This document shows, piece by piece, positions 36,092-45,077 of a stretch of 64,000 nt of DNA. The notes beneath the pieces were generated by a model. That model saw only the letters and a program-made list of their open reading frames with translations, did not search any database and had not been told where the DNA came from. A program made the translations under genes and the position numbers. The stretch covers positions 62,001 through 126,000 of the forward strand of contig NZ_VXDB01000008.1 of NCBI RefSeq assembly GCF_008711325.1, given 5' to 3'. The DNA is from Roseibium sediminis (GTDB lineage: Bacteria; Pseudomonadota; Alphaproteobacteria; Rhizobiales; Stappiaceae). Each line of letters starts with the position of its first letter. Within the stretch, counting starts at the first letter, position 1.

Positions 36092-37288
36092 TCAGATCAC
36101 GGTCAGCGCCTGCTCGATGTCTTCCAGAAGATCAAGCGGGTCTTCCAGTCCAACAGACAGACGCAGCATGCCGCCGGAAATATCCAGCTCGGCGCGTGCT
36201 TCCTCGGTCATCGACTGGTGTGTCGTGGTCGCCGGATGGGTGATCAGGGTCTTTGCATCACCAAGGTTGTTGGAAAGCTTGATGATTTCCAGCGCATTCA
36301 GGAAACGGAAAGCCGCATCCTTGCCGTCGCCGATTTCGAACGCGACCATGGTGGACCCACCGCGCATCTGGCGCTTGGCGACTTCTGCCTGAGGATGATC
36401 GTCGCGGCCCGGATAGATCAGGCGCGAGACCTTGGACTGTTCGGCAAGGAAATCAGCGATCTTCGAGGCGCTTGACGTCTGCTGGGCAACGCGCAGCGGC
36501 AGGGTTTCCAGACCTTTCAGAAGAACCCAGGCATTGAACGGGCTCATGTGCGGGCCGGTATGCTTGACGAAGGGCATCACTTCATCGGTGATCCATTCCT
36601 GATCGGAGAGAACCACACCGCCGAGGCAGCGCCCCTGCCCGTCAATGTGCTTCGTGGCGGAATAAACGACCACATCCGCGCCCAGTTCGAGCGGCGACTG
36701 ATACATCGGCGTTGCAAAGACGTTGTCGACGATCAGGCGTGCGCCAACTGATTTTGCGATCTCCGCAACGGCGGCAATGTCGATGATTTCCAGCGTCGGG
36801 TTGGTCGGGCTTTCCAGAAACAGCGCCTTGGTGTTCGGCTTGACCGCAGCTTTCCACTGCTCGATGTCCGTGCCGTCCACCAGCGTGCTTTCAACGCCAA
36901 AGCGCGGCAGCAGGATTTCGCAGATATAGCGACAAGAGCCAAACAGCGCCTTGGCCGCCACAACATGGTCCCCCGCACGCACAGACGCCATCAGAGCAAG
37001 ATTGACAGCCGCCATGCCGCTGGCGGTGGCCCGTGCAGCTTCCGCCCCTTCAAGCGCCTTGATGCGATCCTCGAACATGGCCGTCGTCGGATTGGCGTAG
37101 CGGGAATAGACGAAACCGGGATCCTCGCCGTTAAAACGCGCTTCTGCCGCCTCGGCGGAGCTGTACACAAAACCCTGTGTCAGGAACATTGCCTCGGAAG
37201 TTTCCCCATATTGGGAACGGGTTCCGCCGCCATGGACGAGCGTTGTTGCCGGGCGCAGTTTCTTCTGAGTTTTTGTGTCGGTCGTCAT
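36092..37288 (-). CDS. metZ: O-succinylhomoserine sulfhydrylase
   Basis: 398-residue PLP enzyme converting O-succinylhomoserine and sulfide to homocysteine. The Cys/Met-metabolism PLP domain has the Schiff-base Lys in YSATKHIDGQGR, with RATASGMAA and SPTNPTLEI. ATG 37288 is chosen, with GGAG 9 bases upstream. The longer start at 37309 would fall inside the riboswitch terminator hairpin. Regulated by the SAM-II riboswitch at 37347-37400, which fixes the pathway as methionine synthesis. Confidence 0.94.
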   Translation of the reverse strand: MTTDTKTQKKLRPATTLVHGGGTRSQYGETSEAMFLTQGFVYSSAEAAEARFNGEDPGFVYSRYANPTTAMFEDRIKALEGAEAARATASGMAAVNLALMASVRAGDHVVAAKALFGSCRYICEILLPRFGVESTLVDGTDIEQWKAAVKPNTKALFLESPTNPTLEIIDIAAVAEIAKSVGARLIVDNVFATPMYQSPLELGADVVVYSATKHIDGQGRCLGGVVLSDQEWITDEVMPFVKHTGPHMSPFNAWVLLKGLETLPLRVAQQTSSASKIADFLAEQSKVSRLIYPGRDDHPQAEVAKRQMRGGSTMVAFEIGDGKDAAFRFLNALEIIKLSNNLGDAKTLITHPATTTHQSMTEEARAELDISGGMLRLSVGLEDPLDLLEDIEQALTVI

Positions 37289-37307
37289 TTCCTGTAACTC
37301 CAAATGC

Positions 37308-37333
37308 AAAACCCCGGCCTGAGCCGGGGTTTT
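37308..37333 (-). terminator. Riboswitch expression-platform terminator of metZ
   Basis: AAAACCCCGGC (37308-37318) and GCCGGGGTTTT (37323-37333) form an 11-bp stem with a 4-base loop, with T residues following on the minus strand. Further upstream on the minus strand GCCGGGTT can pair with the same AACCCCGGC arm, giving a mutually exclusive hairpin. Confidence 0.85.
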
Positions 37334-37346
37334 CGCAACCCGGCCT

Positions 37347-37400
37347 TTTTAGCGACTTCTTTAACGTGGCTGCAAGCCGGCCGGCTCAAATCACCACGGA
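37347..37400 (-). promoter_or_regulatory. SAM-II riboswitch
   Basis: Read on the minus strand: TCCGTGGTGATTTG..., then GCCGGCCGGCTTGCAGCCACG (in parts), then TTAAAGAAGTCGCTAAAA. The conserved SAM-II (metA) core is all present: CGTGGTGATTTG, the P1 loop, GCAGCCACG, the A-rich link and the pseudoknot GTCGCTAAAA. It sits about 60 bases before the metZ start, as is usual in alphaproteobacteria. SAM binding should lower metZ expression. Confidence 0.93.
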
Positions 37401-37570
37401 GTTGACGCTCATTTATTCCAAAACCGGACCGCCGTCAAATCGTGGAAATACCATATATCCAACGAACCTTGACGGAATGCCCAAGTGCAAAAGGCACGAA
37501 TTGCGGTTGGCGTTCGAATATCAATCCGCTAAGCACAAGGGAACAGTGAATTTTATCCAGGGACAGGCGC

Positions 37571-38671
37571 ATGAGTAACCGGCAGACCGGCATTTTGCCC
37601 GCGCATATGATTGAAACCATGTTCGAGCATGGCTCCATCGCGGCAGAGCGCCCTCCGGTCGACGGCCAGATTCAACCCGCCAGCCTTGACCTCAGGCTGG
37701 GGCGTACGGCGTTTCGTGTGCGGGCAAGTTTTCTTCCCGGGCCAGATGTGACAGTTGCGGCCAAACTGGACGCGCTGGAACTTCATACGGTTGATCTGAA
37801 GGAAGGCGCGGTTCTGGAAACGGGGTGCGTCTATATCGTGCCGCTGCAGGAGAGCCTTGACCTGCCGGACGACATATCCGCAACCGCAAATCCGAAAAGC
37901 TCGACCGGGCGCCTCGATGTCTTCACCCGTGTGATCACCGATGGTGGCATTGCCTTTGACACGGTGCCTGCGGGATATCAGGGGCCGCTTTACGCGGAAA
38001 TTTCTCCCCTCACCTTCCCGATCCTCGTGCGTACCGGCTCGCGTCTCAGCCAGATCCGCTTCCGGCGCGGCGTGTCTCTCATTCCCGATGCCGAACTGGA
38101 GCAGGTCCACAAGAACTACACGCTTGTCAGCGGCGGCAACGAGCGCATTGGCGGCGGCGTCCAGCTTTCCATCGATCTGGAAGGTGACGGCCCGGGGGCT
38201 CTGGTCGGTTATCGCGCCAAGCACCATTCCGGCCTGATTGACGTTGATCTGGTGAATGCCCGCGATCCGCTGGACTTCTGGGAACCGATCTACCGGCGCA
38301 ATGCCGCCGAGCTTATTCTGGACCCGAACGAGTTCTACATTCTGGTCAGCCAGGAAGCGGTGCATGTTCCGCCGGATTTTGCTGCGGAAATGGTGCCGTT
38401 CGATCCGCTGGTTGGCGAGTTCCGTGTCCATTACGCAGGCTTCTTCGATCCGGGCTTCGGCCATGAGCATGCCGGCGGCATCGGCTCACGCGCTGTTCTG
38501 GAAGTCCGCTCGCACGACGTTCCCTTCATCGTGGAACATGGCCAAACGGTTGGCCGCCTTGTCTATGAGCGCATGGCAGAACGCCCGAAGACGCTTTATG
38601 GCGAGGGCATTGGCTCCAACTATCAGGGTCAGGCGCTCAAACTCTCCAAACACTTCAAGGTGCCAAGCTAA
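37571..38671 (+). CDS. dcd: 2'-deoxycytidine 5'-triphosphate deaminase (long form)
   Basis: 366-residue enzyme making dUTP from dCTP. The dCTP deaminase core has ATANPKSSTGRLDVFTRV and FDTVPAGYQGPLYAEI. It is almost twice the about 190 residues of E. coli Dcd, with a second copy-like domain (EFYILVSQEAVHVPPDFAAEMVPFDP, GSRAVLEVRSHDVPFI), which is the alphaproteobacterial form. Divergent from metZ. Confidence 0.94.
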   Translation: MSNRQTGILPAHMIETMFEHGSIAAERPPVDGQIQPASLDLRLGRTAFRVRASFLPGPDVTVAAKLDALELHTVDLKEGAVLETGCVYIVPLQESLDLPDDISATANPKSSTGRLDVFTRVITDGGIAFDTVPAGYQGPLYAEISPLTFPILVRTGSRLSQIRFRRGVSLIPDAELEQVHKNYTLVSGGNERIGGGVQLSIDLEGDGPGALVGYRAKHHSGLIDVDLVNARDPLDFWEPIYRRNAAELILDPNEFYILVSQEAVHVPPDFAAEMVPFDPLVGEFRVHYAGFFDPGFGHEHAGGIGSRAVLEVRSHDVPFIVEHGQTVGRLVYERMAERPKTLYGEGIGSNYQGQALKLSKHFKVPS

Positions 38672-38676
38672 CCGGC

Positions 38677-39225
38677 ATGGGGTTCAAGACGGTCACGCGG
38701 GAGTTTGAAGGCTATCTGGAGGACCGGAAATCCCGCTTCCTGAGCTTTCTTGTTCCCGTTGACCTGTTCGACCAGCGCCTCGGCGAGTTGAAGGCCGAAC
38801 ACAAGAAGGCGGCCCATGTGGTGACCGCCCATCGCCGCCTGCTGGACGATGGCCGGGTCGAGGAAAGCGGCAAGGATGACGGTGAGCCCGCCGGAACCTC
38901 GGGCATGCCGACCTTGCGTGTCCTGCAAGGGGCGGAGCTGATCAACTGCGCTGTCTTGATCGTGCGCTATTTCGGCGGAACAAAGCTGGGTGGTGGCGGG
39001 CTCGCTCGGGCCTATTCCGGGGCTGCGCAAGATGCCATCAATTCCGCCGAACTGGTGCCTTTCCAACAACTTAGGCAAAAGACGCTCACGATGGATTTCG
39101 CCAAAAGCTCCGAGCTGGAGCGCCGTATAGCCGAGCTTGGCCTTGTGGTGATCGCCCGGGATTTCTCCGAAGCCGGGGTCCAGCTGATCGTCGAGGGGCC
39201 AGAAGACGGAATCGACGCCCTCTAG
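38677..39225 (+). CDS. YigZ/IMPACT family protein
   Basis: 182 residues. N-terminal UPF0029 domain (EFEGYLEDRKSRFLSFLVPV, DDGEPAGTSGMPTLRVLQG, VRYFGGTKLGGGGLARAY) and a short C-terminal DUF1949-like domain. Five bases after dcd, so same operon. Its stop codon is the first triplet of the repeat that follows. Molecular role in bacteria unknown; IMPACT in eukaryotes binds GCN1. Confidence 0.92.
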   Translation: MGFKTVTREFEGYLEDRKSRFLSFLVPVDLFDQRLGELKAEHKKAAHVVTAHRRLLDDGRVEESGKDDGEPAGTSGMPTLRVLQGAELINCAVLIVRYFGGTKLGGGGLARAYSGAAQDAINSAELVPFQQLRQKTLTMDFAKSSELERRIAELGLVVIARDFSEAGVQLIVEGPEDGIDAL

Positions 39226-39340
39226 AGCACCTCTTGCGTTAGCTGACTCACCAGACGTGCTCTAACTATCTGATTTATCTCGTTTCCTGACGACGAACCG
39301 GTATCCACTTCGTCTGAAAGCGCTCTGGCGCGTCTTGCTG
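39223..39340. repeat. Palindromic intergenic repeat-like element
   Basis: TAGAGCAC (39223-39230) and GTGCTCTA (39257-39264) form an 8-bp inverted repeat with a 26-base centre. The following GAACCGGTATCCACTT (39295-39310) and AGCGCTCT (39319-39326) resemble the ends of the short palindromic repeats scattered between genes in rhizobia. Only one copy is in this window, so the family status is inferred. Confidence 0.5.
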
Positions 39341-39341
39341 T

Positions 39342-40133
39342 CTATTTCCCGACCTGATCGCGAAGTTCCTTCAGTTCCTTCCTGAGGGCCTTGACCTCTT
39401 CAAGGATCAGGCCCGTATCGTCATGGATCGCCTGCCGGTTTGCATCCGCTTCGGCTTCATGTTCCTCCTGCATGGCTGAGACGATGATACCGATGAAGAG
39501 GTTCAGGACCGTGAAGGCCGTGCACAGGATGAAGGGCACGAAGAACAGCCACGCCCAGGGGTAGACTTCCATAACGGGGCGCACGATGCCCATGGACCAG
39601 CTTTCCAGCGTCATCACCTGAAACAGCGTGTAGACAGACAGGCCGATATTCCCGAACCATTCTGGGAACGCTGAACCGTAGAGCTTGGTCGCCATCACGG
39701 AGAAAACGTAGAAGACCAGTGCCATCAGCACGACGATGGACCCCATGCCCGGCAGGGCGGCAATAAGGCCACCAATCACGCGGCGAAGCGAAGGGATCAC
39801 CGAGATCAGGCGCAACACGCGCAGGATACGAAGGGCACGCATCACCGCAAACGGCCCGCTTGCCGGAACAAGGGCGATGGCCACAATGGTGAAGTCGAAG
39901 ATGCTCCAGGGATCGCGGAAGAACTTCAGCCCGTGTGCATAGAGCCGCAAGATGATCTCGATCACGAAGACGGCGAGGATGAGGTTGTCGAAGGCAACCA
40001 GAAATCCGCCGATATGCGCCATTGCTGTCTGGCTTGTCTCCAGACCGAGCGTAACCGCATTGATGACGATCAGGCCGATGATCGCCATTTCCCAGCGTTT
40101 GGATGTGACCAGTGCCTTGATGGTGTCGCGCAT
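39342..40133 (-). CDS. Voltage-gated sodium channel, BacNav type
   Basis: 263 residues, one six-transmembrane ion-transport domain (homotetramer expected). S4 carries spaced arginines at 99-118 (RALRILRVLRLISVIPSLRR). The pore filter is TLESWSM at 175-181, the same as in the crystallised bacterial channel NavAb, so Na+ selectivity is likely. S6 ends with NLFIGIIVSAM, followed by an acidic coiled coil (EEHEAEADANRQ to the end). ATG 40133 is used, with GGGGA just upstream; the longer frame would need a GTG. Confidence 0.92.
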   Translation of the reverse strand: MRDTIKALVTSKRWEMAIIGLIVINAVTLGLETSQTAMAHIGGFLVAFDNLILAVFVIEIILRLYAHGLKFFRDPWSIFDFTIVAIALVPASGPFAVMRALRILRVLRLISVIPSLRRVIGGLIAALPGMGSIVVLMALVFYVFSVMATKLYGSAFPEWFGNIGLSVYTLFQVMTLESWSMGIVRPVMEVYPWAWLFFVPFILCTAFTVLNLFIGIIVSAMQEEHEAEADANRQAIHDDTGLILEEVKALRKELKELRDQVGK

Positions 40134-40334
40134 GGTTCCCCGCGTGCAGTAAATCTCCACTACAGGCTGCAGTGGCAGGTGTGCTGGCGGGAAAATGGCT
40201 GTTCACTTGCCCATTCGCAAGATGCGGACCCCAACCTTTTTCACCCCTTTGCCCAGTTGCTCACATCCTTCAACGCCAGACGTCCGGGAAGCCTCTTGAC
40301 AGTCCCCGGGACCGGGAGCAGAAGTGACAGTATC

Positions 40335-40408
40335 GCGGGTGTAGCTCAATGGTAGAGCAGAAGCTTCCCAAGCTTAAGACGAGGGTTCGATTCCCTTCAC
40401 CCGCTCCA
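40335..40408 (+). tRNA. tRNA-Gly(CCC), 3' CCA encoded
   Basis: 74-base cloverleaf. Acceptor GCGGGTG pairs with CACCCGC, D-stem GCTC/GAGC, anticodon stem GAAGC/GCTTA (four pairs, G27-A43 unpaired), loop TTCCCAA with anticodon CCC at 40367-40369, T-stem GAGGG/CCCTT, discriminator T, then CCA. It stands alone between the channel gene and the ABC transporter. Confidence 0.97.
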
Positions 40409-40774
40409 ATCCCCCAACAGCCAGTCTGAAATTCGGTTTTCCTTCCATTTGTCGGGAAGGCGTGTGGCCGCGTTTTGCCAGCTGCTATCGCCCATACTAT
40501 TCGCCCGAAACCGGGTCAGGGGCTCCCCTCCGACGCTGTTGGAGACGATCCACCTCCCCCTCCCCCTTACGATCACCCAATGTCAGTTTGTCATTGCTGT
40601 TTCGAGGGATCGGGAGTTCAGCGAAGTGCCCAAACGCCCTATTCTAAGGTTTCGATCAGCCGCGCGAAGGCCTTATGCGCTCAAGATGCCTCGGCACAGG
40701 ACCCTTGACCAATTTTACACTAACTAAACATCCCATACGTAAGGTGCCCCAAACGTCTTTGAAACGAGTGACTG
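40409..40774. other. 366-base gap after tRNA-Gly
   Basis: No believable gene: short overlapping frames in several phases lack ribosome-binding sites. CCTTCC/GGAAGG (40441-40460) is a weak hairpin that might end the tRNA transcript. The ABC promoter should lie in the AT-richer stretch near 40700-40760. I see nothing else. Confidence 0.5.
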
Positions 40775-41572
40775 ATGCCGCCCTCCAGCCCCGCCGCCCT
40801 CGATATTCTCAATCTTCGCAAGCACTTCACAGAGCCCGCAGTAGACGGACTCTCGTTGACTGTGCGGGCGGGCGAGTTTTATGCCCTGCTGGGGCCAAAC
40901 GGGGCGGGAAAGACAACGACCCTTCGTATGGTCGCGGGGTTGCTTGAGGCCGACGCAGGCTCGGTGAGGATCTGCGGCATCGATGCCTTCGCAGAGCCGA
41001 TTGCGGCAAAACAGGTCTTGGCCTGGGTTCCGGACGAACCAATGGTCTATGACAAGCTGACACCGCTTGAATACCTTGAATTCGTATCAGGCCTTTGGAG
41101 CATGGACGTGGATTTCGCACGTCATAAGGCCGATACCCTGCTCGATGCTTTCGGCCTTGCCCCCCACGCAAACGAGCGATGCGGCGGGTTCTCGAAAGGC
41201 ATGCGGCAGAAAGTGGCGCTTGCGGGTGCCTTGATCCATGAACCGCGCCTGATCATCCTTGATGAGCCGCTCACTGGACTTGATGCAGGATCCGCCCGAC
41301 AAGTGAAACGGGTGTTGACCGACCTCGTGGCACAAGGCGTGACGGTCATCATGACAACGCACATCCTCGAAGTTGCAGAGCGCATGGCCGACCGGATCGG
41401 GATCATCGCTCGCGGACAGCTCGTTGCCGAAGGGACGTTGGAGGAATTGCGTGCGCGGGCCAGCGCTGATGGCAATTCCCTGGAAGATATCTTTCTTGAA
41501 ATCGTTGGTGGCGGCTCAAAAGGTGAACTGCTGACGGGAGCTCCCCTGCACATTGACGAGAAAGTGGCATGA
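40775..41572 (+). CDS. ABC transporter ATP-binding protein
   Basis: 265-residue cytoplasmic ATPase. Walker A LGPNGAGKTT near residue 48, a Q-loop, signature FSKGMRQKVALAGA (degenerate for LSGGQ), Walker B LIILDEPLTGLD and switch TTHILEVAE. This is the single-domain kind of ABC-2/DRA-type exporters. It overlaps the membrane subunit gene by ATGA, so both form one exporter. The substrate is unknown. Confidence 0.93.
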   Translation: MPPSSPAALDILNLRKHFTEPAVDGLSLTVRAGEFYALLGPNGAGKTTTLRMVAGLLEADAGSVRICGIDAFAEPIAAKQVLAWVPDEPMVYDKLTPLEYLEFVSGLWSMDVDFARHKADTLLDAFGLAPHANERCGGFSKGMRQKVALAGALIHEPRLIILDEPLTGLDAGSARQVKRVLTDLVAQGVTVIMTTHILEVAERMADRIGIIARGQLVAEGTLEELRARASADGNSLEDIFLEIVGGGSKGELLTGAPLHIDEKVA

Positions 41573-43116
41573 GCCAGACAATGGCACTGCCTGCCCTGAT
41601 GCGCTTTACGCGGCATGAACTAAGGCTCGCCTGGCGCGACTGGGCCTGGATATTCTCGGGATGGCGCAAGACAGGTCTGCGGCGGACACTCATCGGCATG
41701 GGCGCGTTCTACGCGATCCTGCATTTTGTCGCTTACGCCGTGTTGTCACCCCATTTTGCCGACGGGTTTGTATTCGACCAAACCGCGCTGGCCGTGATTT
41801 CGGTCACTGTGGTGCTCAGCTTCACCATGATGCTGTCGCAGATGATCGAGTCCGTGACGCGTGCATTTTACGCCCGCGATGACCTTGATCTGATCCTGTC
41901 CTCGCCTGCGCCTTCCCGAGACTTGTTTCTCGTCCGTATCGCCATGATGGCCGCAACCAATTGGGTGATGTCTGCGCTGGTCATTTCGCCATTCCTGAAC
42001 GTTGCAGCATCGCTCGGCGGGGAACGGTGGCTTGCAGGCTATCTGGTCATCCTCGCCGCTTCGCTGACCGCCACCGGTTCGGGCGTGTTGATGACACTCG
42101 CATTATTCAGAACGGCTGGGGCCCGGCGCACGCGGCTCTATGCGCAGATCCTGGCTGCGGTCGTCGGCGCGGCCTTCCTGATCGGAATGCAGGTGGTTGC
42201 AATCCTGTCCTTCGGGTCAATGTCGCGGTTCGCGCTGTTTGATGCAGACTTTCTGGCCGTTCATGTGCCAGCCGCAAACTCGATCTGGTGGTTCCCGGCT
42301 CACGCAGTGGCCGGACAAGCGGATATCGTGGTGATGATGCTCGGAGCATCCCTTGCGTTTTTTGCTGCGGCTGCCTGGTGTGGCGCAGTCCAGTTCCCAC
42401 GCATTGTCGTGATGGCGCTCGGCGTTTCTGAAAATACACCTCACAAACGCGCAGCGGAGCAACCCTTTCGCCGCCGCCCGGTGCTCGGCACGCTCATTCA
42501 CAAGGAACTTAAACTGATCACTCGCGATCCCTGGCTTGTTTCCCAGACGCTGATGCAGGTTCTCTATCTCATCCCGCCTGCCGTGATGCTTTGGATCAGT
42601 TTCGGCGAAACTGCCGAGATTTCCGTCCTCGTCGCACCCGTTGTCGTCATGGCAGTTGGCCAGCTTGCGGGCGGTTTGGCCTGGCTCACGATCTCGGGTG
42701 AGGACGCCCCCGATCTTATCGCGACGGCCCCCATCTCTGCATTCACGCGCCTTTGTGCGAAAGCGCTGGCTGCTCTGGCTCTCATCGCAGCAGTGCTGCT
42801 GCCAATTACCGTCGGGATGGCAGTCGTTTCTCTTGCGGGCGCAGTCGTGACCTTCATCGGGGCAATGATCGCCGCAGGAAGCGCGATCCTGATTCAACTC
42901 TGGTTCCGTGCGCAAGCCAAACGCACGACCTTTCGCAGGCGTCAGGTCGCCTCAAAAGCCTCGACATTTGCCGAGGCTGGAGCGTCTATCGCCTGCGCAG
43001 GCGGGACAGCACTCGTGGCGGCGGGTAGCCCGTTGGCGCTATTGCCTCTCGCCCTGCTTTTTATCGTGCTTGGAATTTCATGGAGCATCAGGCCGAAGCA
43101 TAACGCAACAAACTGA
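41569..43116 (+). CDS. ABC exporter membrane subunit
   Basis: 515-residue integral membrane protein with about ten to twelve hydrophobic segments and an approximately twofold arrangement (first block to about 235, second from about 310, joined by a charged loop at PHKRAAEQPFRRRP). Resembles the ABC-2-type permeases that pair with DRA-like ATPases. No signature gives the substrate. Translationally coupled to the ATPase. Convergent with the glycosyltransferase. Confidence 0.85.
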   Translation: MSQTMALPALMRFTRHELRLAWRDWAWIFSGWRKTGLRRTLIGMGAFYAILHFVAYAVLSPHFADGFVFDQTALAVISVTVVLSFTMMLSQMIESVTRAFYARDDLDLILSSPAPSRDLFLVRIAMMAATNWVMSALVISPFLNVAASLGGERWLAGYLVILAASLTATGSGVLMTLALFRTAGARRTRLYAQILAAVVGAAFLIGMQVVAILSFGSMSRFALFDADFLAVHVPAANSIWWFPAHAVAGQADIVVMMLGASLAFFAAAAWCGAVQFPRIVVMALGVSENTPHKRAAEQPFRRRPVLGTLIHKELKLITRDPWLVSQTLMQVLYLIPPAVMLWISFGETAEISVLVAPVVVMAVGQLAGGLAWLTISGEDAPDLIATAPISAFTRLCAKALAALALIAAVLLPITVGMAVVSLAGAVVTFIGAMIAAGSAILIQLWFRAQAKRTTFRRRQVASKASTFAEAGASIACAGGTALVAAGSPLALLPLALLFIVLGISWSIRPKHNATN

Positions 43117-43139
43117 GGCGCTCATTGCGAAGGCTTGTC

Positions 43140-44972
43140 TTACGTCCTTACCCGAACGCGGTGGCGCGCCTGACCGTGGCTTGTCTTGTTCCAGCGGTAG
43201 GGATGCGCGAATAGTTCCCAGACCGCGCGATAGAACGCGATGCCGGTGAAGAACCAGTAGAGCGGCAAGCTAACCATGTCGAAAAGCTGTGGCCCAAACT
43301 GTCGACGGTCTCCGGCCTTCCAGATCGCAATAACCGACCCGAGATAGCCGATGGCTGAACCGCCGAAGGACAGGCCCAGCATGACGATCTCGACGCCGGT
43401 CTCCGGGCCTGGCAGCTGCACCAGACCGATGAGATAGGCAAACAGCAGAACAAAGAACACCGGATGAAGGGCGATAAGCGATAGCGCCCCGGCAAAAAGC
43501 GCGGCCAGCGCCAGAAAGTTTCTCGGTCCGACATCGCGCAGCAAGTCTGCGGGCTGGCGCATATGCACCCCGATTGTCTGGAGCCATCCCTTGTACCAGC
43601 GGGTCCTTTGGGCCAACCAGCCGGACAGGGTTACGGGCGCTTCCTCGTAGGTTGAGCTGGTCATCACCCCCAGCCGCAACCCGAAGCGGGCAAGACGAAC
43701 GCCCAGATCCGCATCCTCGGTGACATTGAACCGGTCCCAGCCGCCGACTTGATCGAGCGCCCGCTTGCGGAAATGGTTCGACGTGCCGCCGAGCGGAAAC
43801 GGGATGCCGAGGCGAAACAGCCACGGGAGCATTTGATCGAACAGGCAGGCATATTCGAACGCAAACTGGCGGGAAAGGAACCCGTCATTTGCATTGTCGA
43901 TGGTGAGCCGCGCCTGAAGACAGGCAACCGTTTCTGGGGTCTGGGCGAACATCACGGCCGCCTTCTTCAGTTGGTCCGGCTCGGGCCGGTCCTCGGCATC
44001 GAAAACGGTGATGTAGTCGCCGGTAGCTTCGGCCAGCCCATAAGACAGCGCCCGAGGCTTTGTTCGCGGATAACCATCGGGAACAACGAGGATATCCATG
44101 GCTGACGAGAGGCGCTCGCCCCGCAAGGCATTGAGCGTCTCGCGATCGTCGGATTCAACGAGAAAGAGGACCTGAAGGCTTTCCATCGGGTAGTCGAGCT
44201 GGGCGAGCGAGGTCACCAGCTCGGGCACGACATTTGCCTCGCGGTAGAGCGGCACGAGAACCGTATAACCCGGCCAGATGATGTTCCGGCTGGCGAGCGA
44301 TCCGGGCAATTTGTACTCCATCGGATCGTGCCAAGTGGACACCGCACTGGCGATCCGCGCGCCGCCCATCATCAGGCAGGCAAGAGCCATGAACATCATG
44401 AACGTCCAGAACCAGGCCATCACCGGCAGGTTCATTCCGACGAGCGCGGTCGTGAGCCCGAGAGCAAACCCGCCCCATCGCAGGCCGCGCCCTTCTTTAC
44501 GCGCAGATAGGCGCGGATAGCGACACTCGAGGTCTGACGCCGGTGAGTTCATGATTTCCGCCGCCAAGGCCATGGCTGACGGCTCGACAATCCGGATTTG
44601 GCGCCTGATTTCCGGATGACGGTCGAGATGATCCTTGACCAGCTCGAACCGGTTGTAGTCCGGAGAGATGACGTAAACAGGTTTGCCCGAATGAATTCCG
44701 ACAAGGATCGGACCACAATTGAAGGACCCGAGATGAACCGGTACGTCATTGACGGTGCTGACCCGAAAACTCCCCTTGGGCAGAAACAGAACGTCACAAT
44801 GTTCGGCAAAGGCGCTGTAGACCGCCGCTTCCGACAAGAGGTTTCGCTGCACGAGATACTCGCATGCAGACACACCCTGAGAGGGTGCGTATCGCATTGC
44901 GGTTGTGACTAATGACTTTGATATTCCCCGTGCTAAAAGTACCTGTAGTTCACCGGAAATCTGGATCGTCAT
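43140..44972 (-). CDS. Family 2 membrane glycosyltransferase with GspE/MshEN-like N-terminus
   Basis: 610 residues. Residues 1-150 look like a MshEN/GspE N-terminal domain (LLSEAAVYSAFAEHCDVLFLP and GSFNCGPILVG-type strands), often a c-di-GMP-sensing fold. Two TM helices (about 163-205) precede a GT2 catalytic domain with YTVLVPLYREANVV, VFDAEDRPEPDQ (DxD), TEDADLG and QRTRWYKGWLQT (QxxRW), as in processive BcsA-like synthases. C-terminal TMs follow. The start at 44972 is used (GGGGGA 8 bases upstream). Probably makes or transfers an envelope polysaccharide; the sugar is unknown. Confidence 0.87.
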   Translation of the reverse strand: MTIQISGELQVLLARGISKSLVTTAMRYAPSQGVSACEYLVQRNLLSEAAVYSAFAEHCDVLFLPKGSFRVSTVNDVPVHLGSFNCGPILVGIHSGKPVYVISPDYNRFELVKDHLDRHPEIRRQIRIVEPSAMALAAEIMNSPASDLECRYPRLSARKEGRGLRWGGFALGLTTALVGMNLPVMAWFWTFMMFMALACLMMGGARIASAVSTWHDPMEYKLPGSLASRNIIWPGYTVLVPLYREANVVPELVTSLAQLDYPMESLQVLFLVESDDRETLNALRGERLSSAMDILVVPDGYPRTKPRALSYGLAEATGDYITVFDAEDRPEPDQLKKAAVMFAQTPETVACLQARLTIDNANDGFLSRQFAFEYACLFDQMLPWLFRLGIPFPLGGTSNHFRKRALDQVGGWDRFNVTEDADLGVRLARFGLRLGVMTSSTYEEAPVTLSGWLAQRTRWYKGWLQTIGVHMRQPADLLRDVGPRNFLALAALFAGALSLIALHPVFFVLLFAYLIGLVQLPGPETGVEIVMLGLSFGGSAIGYLGSVIAIWKAGDRRQFGPQLFDMVSLPLYWFFTGIAFYRAVWELFAHPYRWNKTSHGQARHRVRVRT

Positions 44973-45077
44973 GCAACTGTCCCCCACTGTGCAAGACTTG
45001 AAAAATTCTGGTGGGCGCATTGGCGCCGAAAAACTTTGAAGATTACCCTGCGGCGGGAAGTTAGGCATAAAACGAAG

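Noticed and set aside
37289-37309. Longer N-terminus of MetZ
   Set aside because: The start would lie within the riboswitch terminator hairpin and lacks a ribosome-binding site.
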